From Cristatella mucedo (taxonomy: Eukaryota; Bryozoa; Phylactolaemata; Cristatellidae), in the NCBI GenBank assembly GCA_009760855.2, contig WPIO01000002.1, positions 13,058,001-13,122,000 of the forward strand: a DNA stretch of 64,000 nucleotides. The letters are read 5' to 3'. Both the position numbers and the translations under genes were made by a program. Position 1 is the stretch's first letter. The number at the start of each line of letters is the position of its first letter. Under the pieces are notes generated by a model. The model was given only the letters and a program-made list of their open reading frames with translations. It was not told where the DNA came from and did no database searches. Positions 20,620 to 33,974 of the stretch are shown one piece after another.

Positions 20620-22370
20620 CGTTCACTTCGCGATCCTTCATTTAAAAACAAGTCTTTTCATTTTCGCGATTCTGCCTCTGCATAATGACCGATCGATATT
20701 TAGAAACGGTTCTAATTTGTGGACAAGAAGGATGAAAATAATTTGGTTGCAAATGGAAACTAAAATAAATTAATAAAATTTCAACATATATATTAGTTAA
20801 ATTATTAAATTAAGCTTAAGGTATTTTTATTTTATAAAATGAAAATATGTTATGATAATTGTTTACATTTTTAAGATGTTTACCAAAACTTATTTTTAAA
20901 ATTGATTTTGTATCGTCGTAACGGAATAATTTTCTTGCTACAATAAATGGCAGCAGGAGAGATTCGCAAAACTATTTTTTTTAATTCCTCTGGAGTTTTT
21001 GTCGGGGCTTCATCTCTGTCGATCTTCAACACTTTGGGCTATTTTTTCGGGGCTATTTTTTCAGCCGCTATCTTCTCTGAGTGTCATTCCAAAGACTTTG
21101 GAACAAGCTGTTATTTAAAGAAGCATTAAAACCTCAAGTTTTGGCTGAACTAGCTTTTCTACCGCTGAAGACCGGAGAGGCCTTGAAAAGTTTCGGCAAG
21201 AGGCGCGCATTTTAAGTAGACTTTATTAAGATAGCTATTCTTAAACCATAACCTCGGGAAAATGTTCAAGTAATTTCACAGGTTTTGAGCTACAATTTGC
21301 TTTAGTCGGAGGTAGCTTCGTGGAGGAATGAATAAACGTAATCTTTTCAACCAAAGGCAGAACAGTTTTCGACCAAACACTTAATGTCCGTGGAGTGAGA
21401 CCTCTCAGAGTTGGCAAGAAATTGATTCGTATTCATAGAAAATTTTTTTTGCATGACTAGCAGAAGTTCATTTTTTTCGAGTGACTGAAAAGATGCCGTG
21501 GCCTTTCTACGCTTCTGGACGTAAAGACGCAGAGGAAGTGTTCGAAACTGACCACTGATAGGCTGCGTCACACCTTCTAGAAGCTTCCTAGAGCAGTCGC
21601 GTGGAGCAGGCAGCTACACCTTTAGATTACGAATCTTCAAGCTTTTATTTTAACAGGCATTTTAAATATGACTGACAAGTTCAAGATAGTCAACCATCTT
21701 TTGAACATTTAAGACGCAGGATCACTTGTCCTTTTATTTTACTAGCTAGCAAATTTATGTATTGCTGATTGCCAGCTGGCGTTCTGAAACTGCTTGTTGA
21801 GATGCTTAATCATCACGCTGACAAAAATGATGAAAAAGAAGATTTTTTTTTCTCGGGCAAGCGATTAAATAAAGCTGCGGAAAGGGGATTCGGGGACATT
21901 CCGGTAGTTGGCGATCGAAACCTTCGCGGCATCAAATAAATATAAATAAATAAATATAAATCGCGCCACTTATCGCTGCTAAGAGAGGCGAAGCAAAGTA
22001 AGGGTCATTACCGCAATAGCCTTCTCATTTACCATTGTATATTTGCTCTTATCTCTGTTGACCTCTCCAGTCTATCCTTGAGTTCGTCGATAACGTCTCT
22101 TGTGTATGCAAATAAGAATTTAACGCCACGGTCCAATAGATATTGGAAAAATGGGGTTCACGCTCTCATAGATTCGCCAGCTCTGCCCATCGTGTGATCC
22201 CTTGACGCATGCAGGCACATCTTCGTAACAGTATAAAACTTCATAACAGCATAACTTTATACCATTAGACATTTTACATCGTTGTAAAATCTGTTATTTT
22301 TATTTTACAAGCGTGAGCTCTCTATCTTTTTTAGTTCGCGATCAGCCGAGTCACTTGGTGCTGAGTTAAG
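20620..22370. other. No gene recognised
   Basis: AT-rich sequence with only short open frames, including 20947-21129 on the plus strand, and no motifs. A simple A/T-rich run (aaataaatataaataaa) lies near 21935-21960. Confidence 0.4.
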
Positions 22371-22379
22371 TTTTGAGTT

Positions 22380-22553
22380 ATGTCGGATACGCCTATGCTA
22401 TGCTTGAAACCTGGTTTCAGCCAGGAGAGGAATATTGACGAGGACTGCGAGGAGAAATTCGGATGTCGGCTTGCAACGGAATTGGACCAAGATCGTCCGA
22501 GAGGAGCTATAGCAAAGCTAGAGCGACATTTTTCTATCAATACACCAGGATAA
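22380..22553 (+). CDS. Small ORF of 57 aa, unknown
   Basis: An ATG at 22380 opens a 57-codon frame with balanced, charged composition. It includes an acidic stretch (ERNIDEDCEEKFG) and a basic, helix-like end (RGAIAKLERHF). The sequence ctctctatcttttttag at about 22317-22333 is a good 3' splice-site match, so this could be the coding start in a second exon. No family is recognised, and chance cannot be excluded. Confidence 0.25.
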   Translation: MSDTPMLCLKPGFSQERNIDEDCEEKFGCRLATELDQDRPRGAIAKLERHFSINTPG

Positions 22554-22559
22554 TTCCAG

Positions 22560-23735
22560 GGTATTTTTTAAATTAAACTGCAAAAGACAAGCGATTCTTC
22601 TTCTACTAGAAAGTGCCACAAAAAATTTCGAAGTGATGCTCTCCGAGACATCGTAACCGTTAGCAATTCCGAGTCTCACCCACAGAAGACTAGCGTCACG
22701 GCGCCACTTGCTGGCAAAGTGCTAGAACTCAATTAGGACTGGAGTTCGGTTCCTGCTACCTGCAATTGTTTTTATTGATAACGCATGCGCGGTGAAAGCT
22801 GCTAGTGCTCTTATGTCGGCATACAGATAAAGCCCTTGTATCAATCAGCTGCTCATTGCATAACTCCTGAGTCTTAGCCTTGGGGTTCGATGTGCTCACT
22901 TGTGAGACTTAGGTTTCGGGTTCCAGACTTACAGTAGGCAATCCTTCATTACCGAATGCAAGCAGGGGGATATCTTTCAAGAATTTTCTGCCGGTAATCA
23001 AATGGAGCTTTTCAATAAGCCGATCTTTGCTTTGTTTTTATCAACGCTAAACAGACGACACCTCTCAGACGATGCGACTAATAAAAACTGCACGAGCAAC
23101 AGAGGTACAACAGCAGTGTACACAAATATCCGATAAGCATCGACGAGTGAACAAGTTCAAATAAACAACTTTACACTTTTTTCCAGTGAGGATGGCTTCG
23201 AAAATTATTACACGTGCCTTAATGTCGGAAGCTGGAGATAAAGAGGCTCAGTGAACACAAAGTTTAGATCTCAGCAAAGTTCAGCCTCTTGTGCTACTGC
23301 GATGGTGTGGTGCAGAAAAATATAGTACTCTCGCTAGGGCAGGAAGTCGAGACACGCTGTATTTGAAACAATCCTCGCGATCTTCCTCCAAATATAGATT
23401 GGGATGTGCCGATTGATATCTTTTTGGTGGATTTCGAGGTGTAATTTCTGCAGGTAACTTGAATGCAAAGCATCTTGGGTCAGTGACCTCTGACTTCTGA
23501 GAGAAGGGGCCTCAGGTGCAAAGCATAACTCTGACGTCTGCGTCCTTTGCAGTCAGTTGATTGAAATACAGGCAGGTACCAAAAAACCAATCACTAAGCT
23601 TTGGCCACACTCTACCCGCAACAATTCGTCAGCTTGAGGCGAGGGCAATACACATCAATTAATTGCAAAGGCCTACGCGAATTTCTCTACAGTACACGCA
23701 CAGCCACTGACTTATAATATAGGAAAGGTGTATGG
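22560..23735. other. No gene recognised
   Basis: No motif-bearing frames, tRNA-like boxes or repeats noticed before the LINE-A copy. Confidence 0.4.
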
Positions 23736-23739
23736 GGAA

Positions 23740-26232
23740 AATGTACAAAGAACATCCTAAATGGAATCCTGCTTATCTGACCACATGCAGATGCCATTCA
23801 ATCTACGGCGTGTGACCACCTCCTCCTCTAAAATAACCTGTGAATCGCGGATCCTCAAGACCCTTGACATCGATGCTGTCCGTGCGAGAATGTCTGCTTC
23901 GCCTCTGCTGCTCAGTCCTCCCTCCGATCTGTCATCATTGGTAGATAGCTTCAACACGACACTAGCTGACACGCTCGACGAGTTTGCACTTCTGACTAAG
24001 AGCACTGTGCACCCTCGCACAGGCGGCCTATGGTTTACCACAGACATTATACTAACCAGGTCTACTAAGCGCAACCTTGAAAAAAGCATACAAAAGATCA
24101 GGACTGACTGTCCATCGACAGGCATATGAAGACTACTGTAGGTCGTACCAATCGATCCTAGCAAACGCCAAGTCTAGCTTCTATAAAAACATTGCTGAAT
24201 CACGCATGCACAATCCAAAAATGCTGATGTCGACGATCAACCATCTCCTCAACCGCTCCCAGATTAGCTCCTTACCTGATGATCCTTGTGATGATCTAGC
24301 CGATCGCTTCTCTCGATTCTTTGTGCACTATCAAGATAGACAAGATCATGGAGTCAATCCCTGCCATGACAACATCCTACTAGAATGCTTCCCCAATTAC
24401 TGGCAGCACCTCAATGTCTTCCTTTAAGAAGGTCACTTGTTATCTCGTCCTGAAGCTCATATCGCAATCAAAGAAGACAACAAGTCCTCTGGACCCTATC
24501 CCCACTGTCCTGCTCCTACGGTGCATTGATCTGCTGCTGCCATGCATAACTAACATCATCAATATCTCATTAGCCTCAGGTCAAATCCCAGCACCTTTCA
24601 GAAAAGCTGTAGTCAGGCCACTTCTCAAGAAAGCAACACTCGACCAAGAGAACTTGAGCAACTACCACCCAGTCTCCCTTCTAGCATTCCTATCAAAGAC
24701 ACTCGGGCGGGTCATGGCGGACCAGCTGAACTCATATCTTGAAACTTCAAACCATGCAAATAAGTTCCAGTCTCGCTTTAGAGCTAATCACTCCACAGTG
24801 TCAGCATTGCTTCGGGTGTACAACGACCTACTTAGGAATGCAGACATAGGTAGAGTGTCTCTGCTTGTTTTTCTTGATCTTTTGATACTATCGATCACAA
24901 AGTTCTTCTAGACTGCCTCTCATCTCACCTGGGCATCACTGGCACTGCTCTACAATGGTTCAGATGCTATCTCAGTGGGAGACTCCAGAGTATTGACGTG
25001 AGTGGACAAAGATCATCCGAGGTACCTCTGTAATATGGGGTACCTCCGGGCTCCGTGCTAGGTCCGGTTCTTTTCAAGGTTTATACTCTCCCTCTTGCTG
25101 ATGTGATTGCCAAGCACAATCTAGGCTTTCACTTCTATGGGGATGACACACAGTTGTATCTTTGCTTTGATCGCTCTCAGCCTTCGAGCACCTCGAATTC
25201 TCTCAACTCACTTGCTGCATGTATTGATGACATCCGCACATGGATAGCAGCAAATTTCCTAAAATTAAATGATGTTAAAACTAACTTACTAGTTATGGGC
25301 AAACCCAGTGTGATTTAGAAATTGGAAAAGAAGGCCAACGCTCAAAATTGGCTCTGCCAGCATATCTCCAGTTAACACAGCTCGAAATTTAGGTGTCATG
25401 TTTCAAAGTGATCTCTCGTTAGACGACCACATCAGCTCCACAGACAAATCTGCCTACTTTCAGCTACATAACATTGCTAAAATTCGGGCTCGTTTAGATA
25501 AGGATACCACATCTAAGTTGGTCCATGCATTTGTAACATCCCGTCTTGATTTCTGTAACTCACTGCTTGCTGGCCTACCGGCATGTGCAATCAGGCGCTT
25601 ATAGATGGTGCAAAACTCTGCAGCTAGGCTTGTCTGTCGTGAGCATCGCAGTTGCCACATCACACCATTTCTCGCCGACCTGCACTGGCTACCAGTCAAG
25701 CAATGGATCGACTTCAAGGTCTTGTCGCTCACTTTTAGGTCACTTCATTCTTTGGCTCCAGCCTATCTGTCAAATCTACTCCCCCACCAGGCCAAGCATC
25801 GTACCACCACCAGCTTCTCGGAATCCAACAGTTTCCCAATACCTCGTACAAACCTCAAATCCTTTGGAGACCGTGCATTTAGCTCGTATGCTCCTAAAGC
25901 CTGGAACTCCCTCCCGACTTGCATCAGAACATCCCCTGACTTGACCACATTTAAAAAGAACTTAAAAACACCTATTTAGGACAGCACTTAGTGGGTCCCT
26001 GTGATTCGTACTTCATGTGCTTATTTGTGCTGACACTGTGTATGCTGCCACTAACCACATTTGCATGCTGACCCTGTGCATGTAACCCCTAACCGTTTTA
26101 TTTTTGTTTATCGAGCATGATATTATTCACCATTCAATCGCGCTTCCCTTTGAAGCAAATGTAAAGCACCTAGAAAGAGATTGAGTTCTCTGAGGGCGTT
26201 TTATCAAGTGCATTATTATTATAATTATTATT
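23740..26232 (+). mobile_element. LINE-A copy, longest in the window, inactive
   Basis: The copy starts in the linker between endonuclease and RT (SPPSDLSSLVDSFNTTLADTL near 23930). It continues with PLDPIPTVLLLRCIDLLLP (24490), VRPLLKKATLDQENLSNYHP (24610) and AFLSKTLGRVMADQL. RT motif A is broken near 24880. [11 protein letters not shown] motif B lies near 25045, and the FYGDDTQLYL catalytic box near 25135 carries Gly where the family has Ala. The C-terminal [15 protein letters not shown] and KAWNSLPTCI segments are present. The 3' UTR ends in gcacctagaaagagattgag and ATT repeats at 26205-26232. Several frameshifts and an in-frame TAG (near 25316) inactivate it. No endonuclease domain is visible. 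Confidence 0.85.
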
Positions 26233-26234
26233 AT

Positions 26235-27320
26235 AACATTGGTTTTGCACGAAAGATCACATGGGTTTCTGAAACTAGTTTAAAAGATTTAGCAAGTGTG
26301 TAGCAAATGCAATTAGTAAGCGCTTAACGATCACGATGATGCTAGATTAGCTGGTTTGTTTGTGGCAGGCGAGATCACCATGCTCGATCATGAGCTTGCA
26401 AAAAAGGAACTGGATTAAGGATAAAGTCGCTATGTATCTGGGATGACTACTAGAAGCATGTCTGCTAATAGGTCACACTGAACTGGTGAACAGAAATGGC
26501 TGCTCGTGTGCAGCATAAAAATCGCTGTGTTTATGTCTGCCACATTACACTGCAGTGCCTACAGAGCGAATTGAGGCTGCGATTATTGTTTGCCATTATT
26601 TGTAAGGGATGATCATCAGGTTGCATTGCATTGCCCAGTAGATAACAACCAACAGCACTGGTGACTAGGAGAATTGGGTAGCTAACGCGTAATGCAGCTA
26701 AGTAGCGCAGCCGAGCTGACCAGCTATTCAAATGAACAGATAAAAAGCCGGCTCACACGAGACCCCAGGATAGGATCATATATAGAGCCATATATAGGAT
26801 CATTAATCACGGATGCCACCGACTAGACAAATTGACTTAGTATATCAATTACTTCTTCTATTACTATATCAATGTCTCTTCTGTATCTCGGCTATCTTGC
26901 TTAATTTTGTTTTAAAATTGAATGCAGACTAGACCGAGCATATACAAAAGACTTGTGTGCTACTGCTTATTTAACTGTCAAACCGGCCGGGCGGCCAAGC
27001 TGGCCGCGGCTGAAGACTACAGGCGACTAAGCAGACTAGAACTTGGGCAAAAATTTGTCTATGCTACGAACAAAGCCGCGGATCATGAGAGAAAACCCAT
27101 ACAATCACACTTACTGGAAGTTAAGCATTTCAGGCCCTCGGCTACTTCAGCAATTGAAACGACACAAGAGGCACCATACTACTACTAGCTATTGGATCAA
27201 AGGGTGTCGACTGATACAGACCCGACAGCACTCACGACGGGTCGAACTTATCCATCGAGTATCACTTGGAGTATCTTCTAGATATACCACTCAGGTGAGC
27301 CTAGGCACAAACCAGGAAAA
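26235..27320 (+). repeat. Dispersed repeat, copy 1 (matches 44275-45545)
   Basis: Colinear blocks are shared with 44275-45545, for example 'tgtctgccacatta', 'gattattgtt', 'gggtagctaacg', 'gcagccgagctgaccag', 'aggatcattaatcac', 'tagacaaatt' and 'cagactagaa-ttgg'. Both copies end near a GT splice-donor-like site. It is interrupted or ended at about 27370 by the next LINE-A copy. I cannot assign it to a gene or a known element. Confidence 0.6.
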
Positions 27321-27369
27321 CTGAAAAAGGGAATTGCAGTTGCTCACGCTGTTACTTGAGCTGATAGGC

Positions 27370-28795
27370 CACCTACTTAGGAATGCAGACATGGGTATAG
27401 TGTCTCTTCTTGTTTTGCTCGATCTTTCGGCAGCTTTTGATACCATCGATCACAAAGTACTTCTAGAGCGCCTTTCATCTCGCCTGGGCATCACTGGCAC
27501 TGCTCTGCAGTGGTTCAGGTCCTATCTCAGTGGGAGACTCCAGAGTGTTGACGTGAATGGACAAAGATCATATGAAGTACCTCTAAAATATGGAGTACCT
27601 CATGGCTCTGTGCTAGGTCCGGTCCTTTTCACCGTTTATACTCTCCCTCTTGCTGATGTGATTGCCAAGCACAATCTAGGCTTTCACTTCTATGCGGATG
27701 ACACTCAGTTGTACCTTTGCTTTGATCCCTCCCAGCCTTCGAGCACCTCAAATTCTCTCAACTCACTTGCTGCATGCATTGATGACATCCGCACATGGAT
27801 GGCAGCAAATTTTCTAAAACTAAACGATGATAAAACTAACTTACTAGTTATGGGCAAACCCAGTGTGATTCAGAAATTGGAAAAGCTGACTTTCAAAATT
27901 GGCTCTGCCAGCATATCTCCAGTCGAATCAGCTCGAAATCTAGGTGTCATATTCCAAAGCGACCTCTCGTTAGACGACCACATCAGCTCCACAGTCAAAT
28001 CGGCCTATTTTCAGCTTCATAATATTGCTAAAAATCGGGCTTGTTTAGATAAGGATACCACGTCCAAGTTGGTCCATGCATTCGTGACATCCCGTCTCGA
28101 CTTCTGCAACTCACTGCTTTCTGGCCTACCAGCATGTGCGATCAGGCGATTGCAGCTGGTGCAAAACTCCGCAGCTAGGCTTGTCTGTCGTGAGCATCGC
28201 AGTTGCCACATTACTCCACTTCTCGCCGACCTGCACTGGCTACCAGTCAAGCAACGGATTGACTTCAAGGTTTTGTCGCTCACTTTTAGGTCCCTTCATT
28301 CTATGGCTCCAGCCTATCTTTCAGATATACTACCCCATCAGGCCAAGCATCGTACCACCCGCTTTTCGGAATCCAAAAGTCTAGAAATACCTCATGCAAA
28401 CCTTAAATCCTTTGGAGACCGTGCATTCAGTTCATATGCTCCCAAAGCCTGGAACTGCCTCCCGACCTGCGTCAGAACATCCCCCGACCTGACCACATTT
28501 AAAAGAAACTTAAAAACACACCTATTTAGGACAGCATTTGGTGGGTCCCTGTGATTCGTCCTTGATGTGCTTATGCGTGCTGACACTGTGCATGCTGCCA
28601 CTAACCACATTTGCATGCTGACCCTGTGCATGTAACCTCTAACCATATTATTTATTTTGTTTGTTTTTCAAGCATGATTTTACTTACTATTCTATTGCAT
28701 ATCACTTTGCAGCAAATGTAAAGCGCCTAGAAAGGGATTAAGTTTTCTGAGGGCGCTTTATCAAGTGCAATATTATTATTATTATTATTATTATC
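27370..28795 (+). mobile_element. LINE-A copy with uninterrupted RT frame
   Basis: The open frame 27334-28554 reads 406 codons from a TTG. LINE homology starts at LLRNADMG (27370), so the copy is 5'-truncated and the upstream 12 residues are flanking sequence. RT motif A (AFDTIDH, residues 34-40), motif B (GVPHGSVLGP, 87-96) and the catalytic YADD box (120-123) are all present. The C-terminal region with [12 protein letters not shown] and [10 protein letters not shown] runs to the stop at 28552-28554. The 3' UTR ends in the gcgcctagaaagggatt motif and ATT repeats. It is the best-preserved copy but cannot be autonomous, lacking the endonuclease and the first RT blocks. The clade is CR1/L2-like by motif; the exact clade needs a tree. 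Confidence 0.9.
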
Positions 28796-28898
28796 ATCGT
28801 AATCCTGTAATCAAGCAGGCCCTAATCTTGGTAATCTTTCTCAGCTGAAAATCCCTAGTACGTGCATTGCTTGCCACAGGTGTGATGCTAACTTTCTG

Positions 28899-28962
28899 CA
28901 CAGCAGTTATAATACCAGATCTCACATATACACAGCAGTTATAATACCAGATCTCACATATA
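28899..28962 (+). repeat. Tandem duplication of 32 bp
   Basis: Two adjacent, essentially identical 32-bp units carry 'gcagttataataccag' and 'atctcacatata'. Confidence 0.9.
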
Positions 28963-28969
28963 CATATTC

Positions 28970-29760
28970 CGTTGAATGCAAGCACTCGCTAGCCTAAAGT
29001 GCAGGGACTGGCTTCGCGTTTGCAGTCCAACTCATTCGCCAGCGTTTCTTATGGAACTTCCTTGAATAAAAGGATTTTCATTAAAAGTGTCGGTGCGTCC
29101 TTGCCCAGGCAGCTCTCACAGCCCAGTATCAATATGCATATTCCACACCAAAACGCGCTGCTGCCAGCATCCTGCTGCATTTTGCATTTCGCTGCAGACC
29201 AGCCTGCTCGCTGCCCGTAGCCCGTGGCCTTTGTGAGTGAGGCCCCTTGCAGCAGTACACTCAGTGGTGTCCAAGCAAGTGGAGCAGCAATACACCAGGA
29301 GGTATTGACATCTGTAATTTACAAGAACCGAATGCATATACTTTGCTACTTTTTAAAAGCTAGCACCACACGCAATTCTGCAGATGAATTTTAGATAAAA
29401 TTAGATAAAGTCATTTAGATAAAATGCCACAACGAATGCGACTGCAATCATCAACCACGGTAACGTTTGGCCTGTGTACTAAGCAGGCATCTTTGTAGTC
29501 CACCGACCAATCAGCATCCAGGTCCGGCCTGAAGGTCGATGAAACTCTCAGTCGACCCACCAGAGGTTAAAGGCCGTGTGCCTAAAGCGAACGAGCAGCA
29601 ACTACAAGACGAAAGGCACAGACAACCGAAGGAGACAATGAGAGGAGACAAAGGAGACAATAGCGTGTGAGCGCCGTCGCACGCAGTTGACTAGACTTTT
29701 AAGCTGTGGCAAGCATGGGCAATGATCACTAGCGGTCGGAACCAGCAGCCGGCCGCATGA
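28970..29760. other. No gene recognised
   Basis: Part of this must be the 3' flank of the minus-strand LRR gene. No clear AATAAA signal was spotted on the minus strand close to its stop. Confidence 0.4.
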
Positions 29761-29766
29761 AAGCCT

Positions 29767-30921
29767 TTAGGAGAAGATCACGGCCGTGGTAGCGGCCAAC
29801 ACAACACCCAGAGCGACCACACGGCCGTCGGCTGGGACACGAGGCAGCCCCGAGTTCCTGCGCCGGTTCTTGGTCGAGTTCATGCGCACGACGTACTGCC
29901 GAAGCTGCAGCATCAGAGCGCTCTGGGTGGGGTTGGCAGACGTCGGCGGCTGCGATGCCACGTTCGGGCGGCCGCCGCTCGGCGAGACGTTGGCTGCGCT
30001 GCCGCTCCACGGCAAGTAGCCTCGCCGATCGTACTTGTCACGGAGATCCGTGACGAGAGAGTGGTGCCACTCCATCGGCTGCTGGCAGCGCATCTCGTGC
30101 AGCAGCGATGCCCGCAGCCCGTCGCCGAGACCGCCTTTGCCGAAGATCCACGCCAGGCTCGCGTTGCAGTCGATCGGGTTTCCGTTCCACTCGACAGTCG
30201 CCACGCCGTCGCCGAGCGTTCCGTTCTCGATCGTTCGAATATCGTTCTGATGCAGCAGGACGGATTCGATGCCCACGGCGCCGGCAAATGCGCCCGAGTG
30301 CACTTGCTTGAGCCCCGACGAGACGAGAATGACTTTGGTCACGTTGCGAAGGCCGTCGAGAGCGCCAGCGCCCAGCTCAGCTATGCCGTGCTTCGACGAG
30401 AGCACGATGAACTTGACATTGCTGAGGCCGGCCAGGAAGCTGCCATTCAGCGAGCGCATGCCGTGGTCGGTGAGATCCAGCTGATCGATGTTGCTGGCGG
30501 TCCTAAACGCGCCCGCTTCGACGACCATGTTCGCGTTGTCCGTCAGGTAAACGTAAGTGATGCTCCTCAAGTTAAAGAAGGCATCTGCTGCCACCAACTG
30601 CAAGGTGGTGCGCCGAATCGAGATCTCGATGAGGCCTCGCAAATTTGCGAACGAATGCGCATGCAGCACAAGCAATGGGTTGTCGTCCAGGTTGATGGAT
30701 CGAAGCGTGCCGACGTTGGCAAAAGCGTTGGCCTCGATGCGGGTCACGCCGCAGCGATTGCACTTGAATTCGACAACGCGGGGCGCGTAGGACGCCAGAA
30801 AATTCGTACGCAGCACCGATGCAGGAGACGCACTGCCAAATACGACGAGCGCCTCTACTGCTTGAGAGTTGCTCTCTGTGATCCGAGGCCAGAGCTTGAG
30901 GCCGATGCACGAGTATCTGAT
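29767..30921 (-). CDS. Leucine-rich-repeat cell-surface protein, terminal exon
   Basis: This large GC-rich exon is open for 384 residues. It starts just after a 3' splice-site-like cattttag at 30922-30929, in phase 0, and ends at TAA 29767-29769. Residues about 5-65 form a cysteine-bearing cap (YSC, KCNRC). About seven 24-residue leucine-rich repeats follow, of the type xxAFxxLxxLxxIxLxxN, to residue 245. An LRR C-terminal cap follows (GNPIDC...EMRC). A Pro/Ser-rich stalk, a basic patch and a terminal hydrophobic run (VVALGVVLAATTAVIFS) suggest a GPI-anchor signal or tail anchor. Several N-glycosylation sites (NGS, NVT, NGT, NAS) agree with an extracellular location. The signal-peptide exon is missing; an ATG at 31081 (MKHFSYTVLVSSLG) followed by GT is a weak candidate. 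Binding or adhesion is expected from the fold; the ligand is unknown. Confidence 0.8.
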   Translation of the reverse strand: MRYSCIGLKLWPRITESNSQAVEALVVFGSASPASVLRTNFLASYAPRVVEFKCNRCGVTRIEANAFANVGTLRSINLDDNPLLVLHAHSFANLRGLIEISIRRTTLQLVAADAFFNLRSITYVYLTDNANMVVEAGAFRTASNIDQLDLTDHGMRSLNGSFLAGLSNVKFIVLSSKHGIAELGAGALDGLRNVTKVILVSSGLKQVHSGAFAGAVGIESVLLHQNDIRTIENGTLGDGVATVEWNGNPIDCNASLAWIFGKGGLGDGLRASLLHEMRCQQPMEWHHSLVTDLRDKYDRRGYLPWSGSAANVSPSGGRPNVASQPPTSANPTQSALMLQLRQYVVRMNSTKNRRRNSGLPRVPADGRVVALGVVLAATTAVIFS

Positions 30922-30929
30922 CTAAAATG

Positions 30930-32860
30930 AACGATGGCTGGCACTGACTGGATTGAACGGCAACACAAGGTACACCACTCAAAACGGGTAAAGGAAAAAT
31001 GTCAAGGACCAAGGAAGCATTGAGAAAGGGTCAAAGAACACCCAATGATGACACGAGCACGGTATAAGAGAAATGCTTCATAAAGCTGGTTAGCCTAATT
31101 ACCCTAGCAGTCATCGGTAAGCACAGGCCGTGAAGTTAACGCTACTGCAGCTGGCAGCACTCGACTATCAAGGATTTGCAAGCAACTGCAGCTGCAGGGG
31201 TCGAGCACCTTGCTGCCAGCGATCTCACGGGATAGGAGGAAGAAGCTTCAGGGCTTACAAGCTCAGAGCGTAAGGGCGACGACAGGACGGCAGGATGGGC
31301 CACCTGGAAAGAGACAGGAAATGACTCGAGAGAAAGAGAGAGCTGCCACTCATGCTTGTCATGCCGTAGGCTTAGTCAGCCTTAAGCTTAGCCAAAAAAG
31401 CAGTGCTGAACAACCAGCCAGATCTGTAAATTTAAACACCCCAAAGTGATGCATATCGTAACGCTAGAAAGTAAGAAGGCTATGTCACAACATCTTCGAC
31501 AATTCAGTTCAGAAAACCGTTTGCATTGTGTATCAACATATTTGCCTTCTGAACCAATCGATCGTAGCCGTCAACTTTACGGCATCGATCGCTGCGGTTT
31601 GTGAAAAGAGTGAGAGAGTGAAGATGGGATGCACAAGCAGATGCAGACGATACGAAACAGGAGACATAGCAAGCAAGCGAGCAACTCATAGAGAGCCAAC
31701 AGCAGCAGTATGGCATGATGAGGTGGAACATATGCCGGGTGACGACCAAAGAGTATTACGGTGTGACAGTAGAGCATGTCGGACCGTTCGTACGGATTTC
31801 TTGGGATGGACCGTCGCGAGAAACCGCACATCCTTCGGGACCACCGAAGCTCTTATTTCAAACTAGACGCCAGTTGTGGCCGACAAGTTAAGCAGCACAA
31901 GCTGTAGCACAAACCCATCTGAATATGATAAGACCTCACCAATTTTTAAATGGTGCCCAAGGGCGATAAAGTCATCTATATCGCTCTCACCGAAGATGCA
32001 GCTAAGCCAGCAAATACTCTCCCCCCACGGTCCAATCTGGTCTAACTTTCTTATATTCAGTGAGTGCCACCTGCCTACACATGCCAATTTGCTGAAATCA
32101 AATGCAGACACACGCATGCCCTTGCACAAGTGCTGCAAGCCGGTGTAACAGCAGCTGTATGCTGCTACAGTCTCGCGGAATCAACCCACTTATATGCCTT
32201 CCTTTCGGCCTGCCTGCCATCTTGGCCAGTCCAGCCAATCCATCGCACGACGACCCTCAAAGGGTAGCATATGTTCACCACACGTAGTAAAGCTAGGCAG
32301 CTGCTTTTTAAAAATGTACACGTTTTGAGGATGCCATTTTAATGCACTGCAATTCGTCAGGAATTGGCCCGTGAGTGTGGGGAAATCATTGTCTACAGTT
32401 GATCGGGTATTTGTGCTAACTAACTGCATATGAGTTAAAAAAGATTGCGAAGCTAAGAAAACTCTGTATTTTACTGCTCTTGCAAAAAACGCCACACTTT
32501 ATCTACTGTAATTCGCCAATTCGTTATGCTTTTTCATGAGAATCGCAATGTCTGCCTGTGATAACGACGTGCTGCCATTATTTAAGGCATGATCTCGGCG
32601 GAAAGTAGTTCATTATGTCTACCGAAATGTACGATGCTGCATCCTCATAATGCTGTGATTTCCGGAAAAATTTAGATCAGCAAACCCGACCTTTGCCTAG
32701 CACCGACAAGAAATTCACCGCTGATGCTGGCTGCATCGTTTCTAAGCGTTCATCAGTAACATGCAATGTACTCATAAATGGAATTACTGGATTTTCTCAC
32801 GTCCGACGACTGAGCAGGATGCTCACATTATACGAACGCCTCATTTCCATAGCTGTACCT
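30930..32860. other. Upstream region of the LRR gene and unassigned DNA
   Basis: It should contain the promoter and first exon or exons of the minus-strand LRR gene. I could not place them with confidence. No repeats or other genes are recognised. Confidence 0.4.
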
Positions 32861-32865
32861 ATCGA

Positions 32866-33970
<1,105 letters not shown>

Positions 33971-33974
33971 ACCC

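Noticed and set aside
30061-30930. 289-aa plus-strand frame opposite the LRR gene
   Set aside because: It is a shadow of the GC-rich minus-strand LRR exon, whose repeats, caps and glycosylation sites make clear biological sense.
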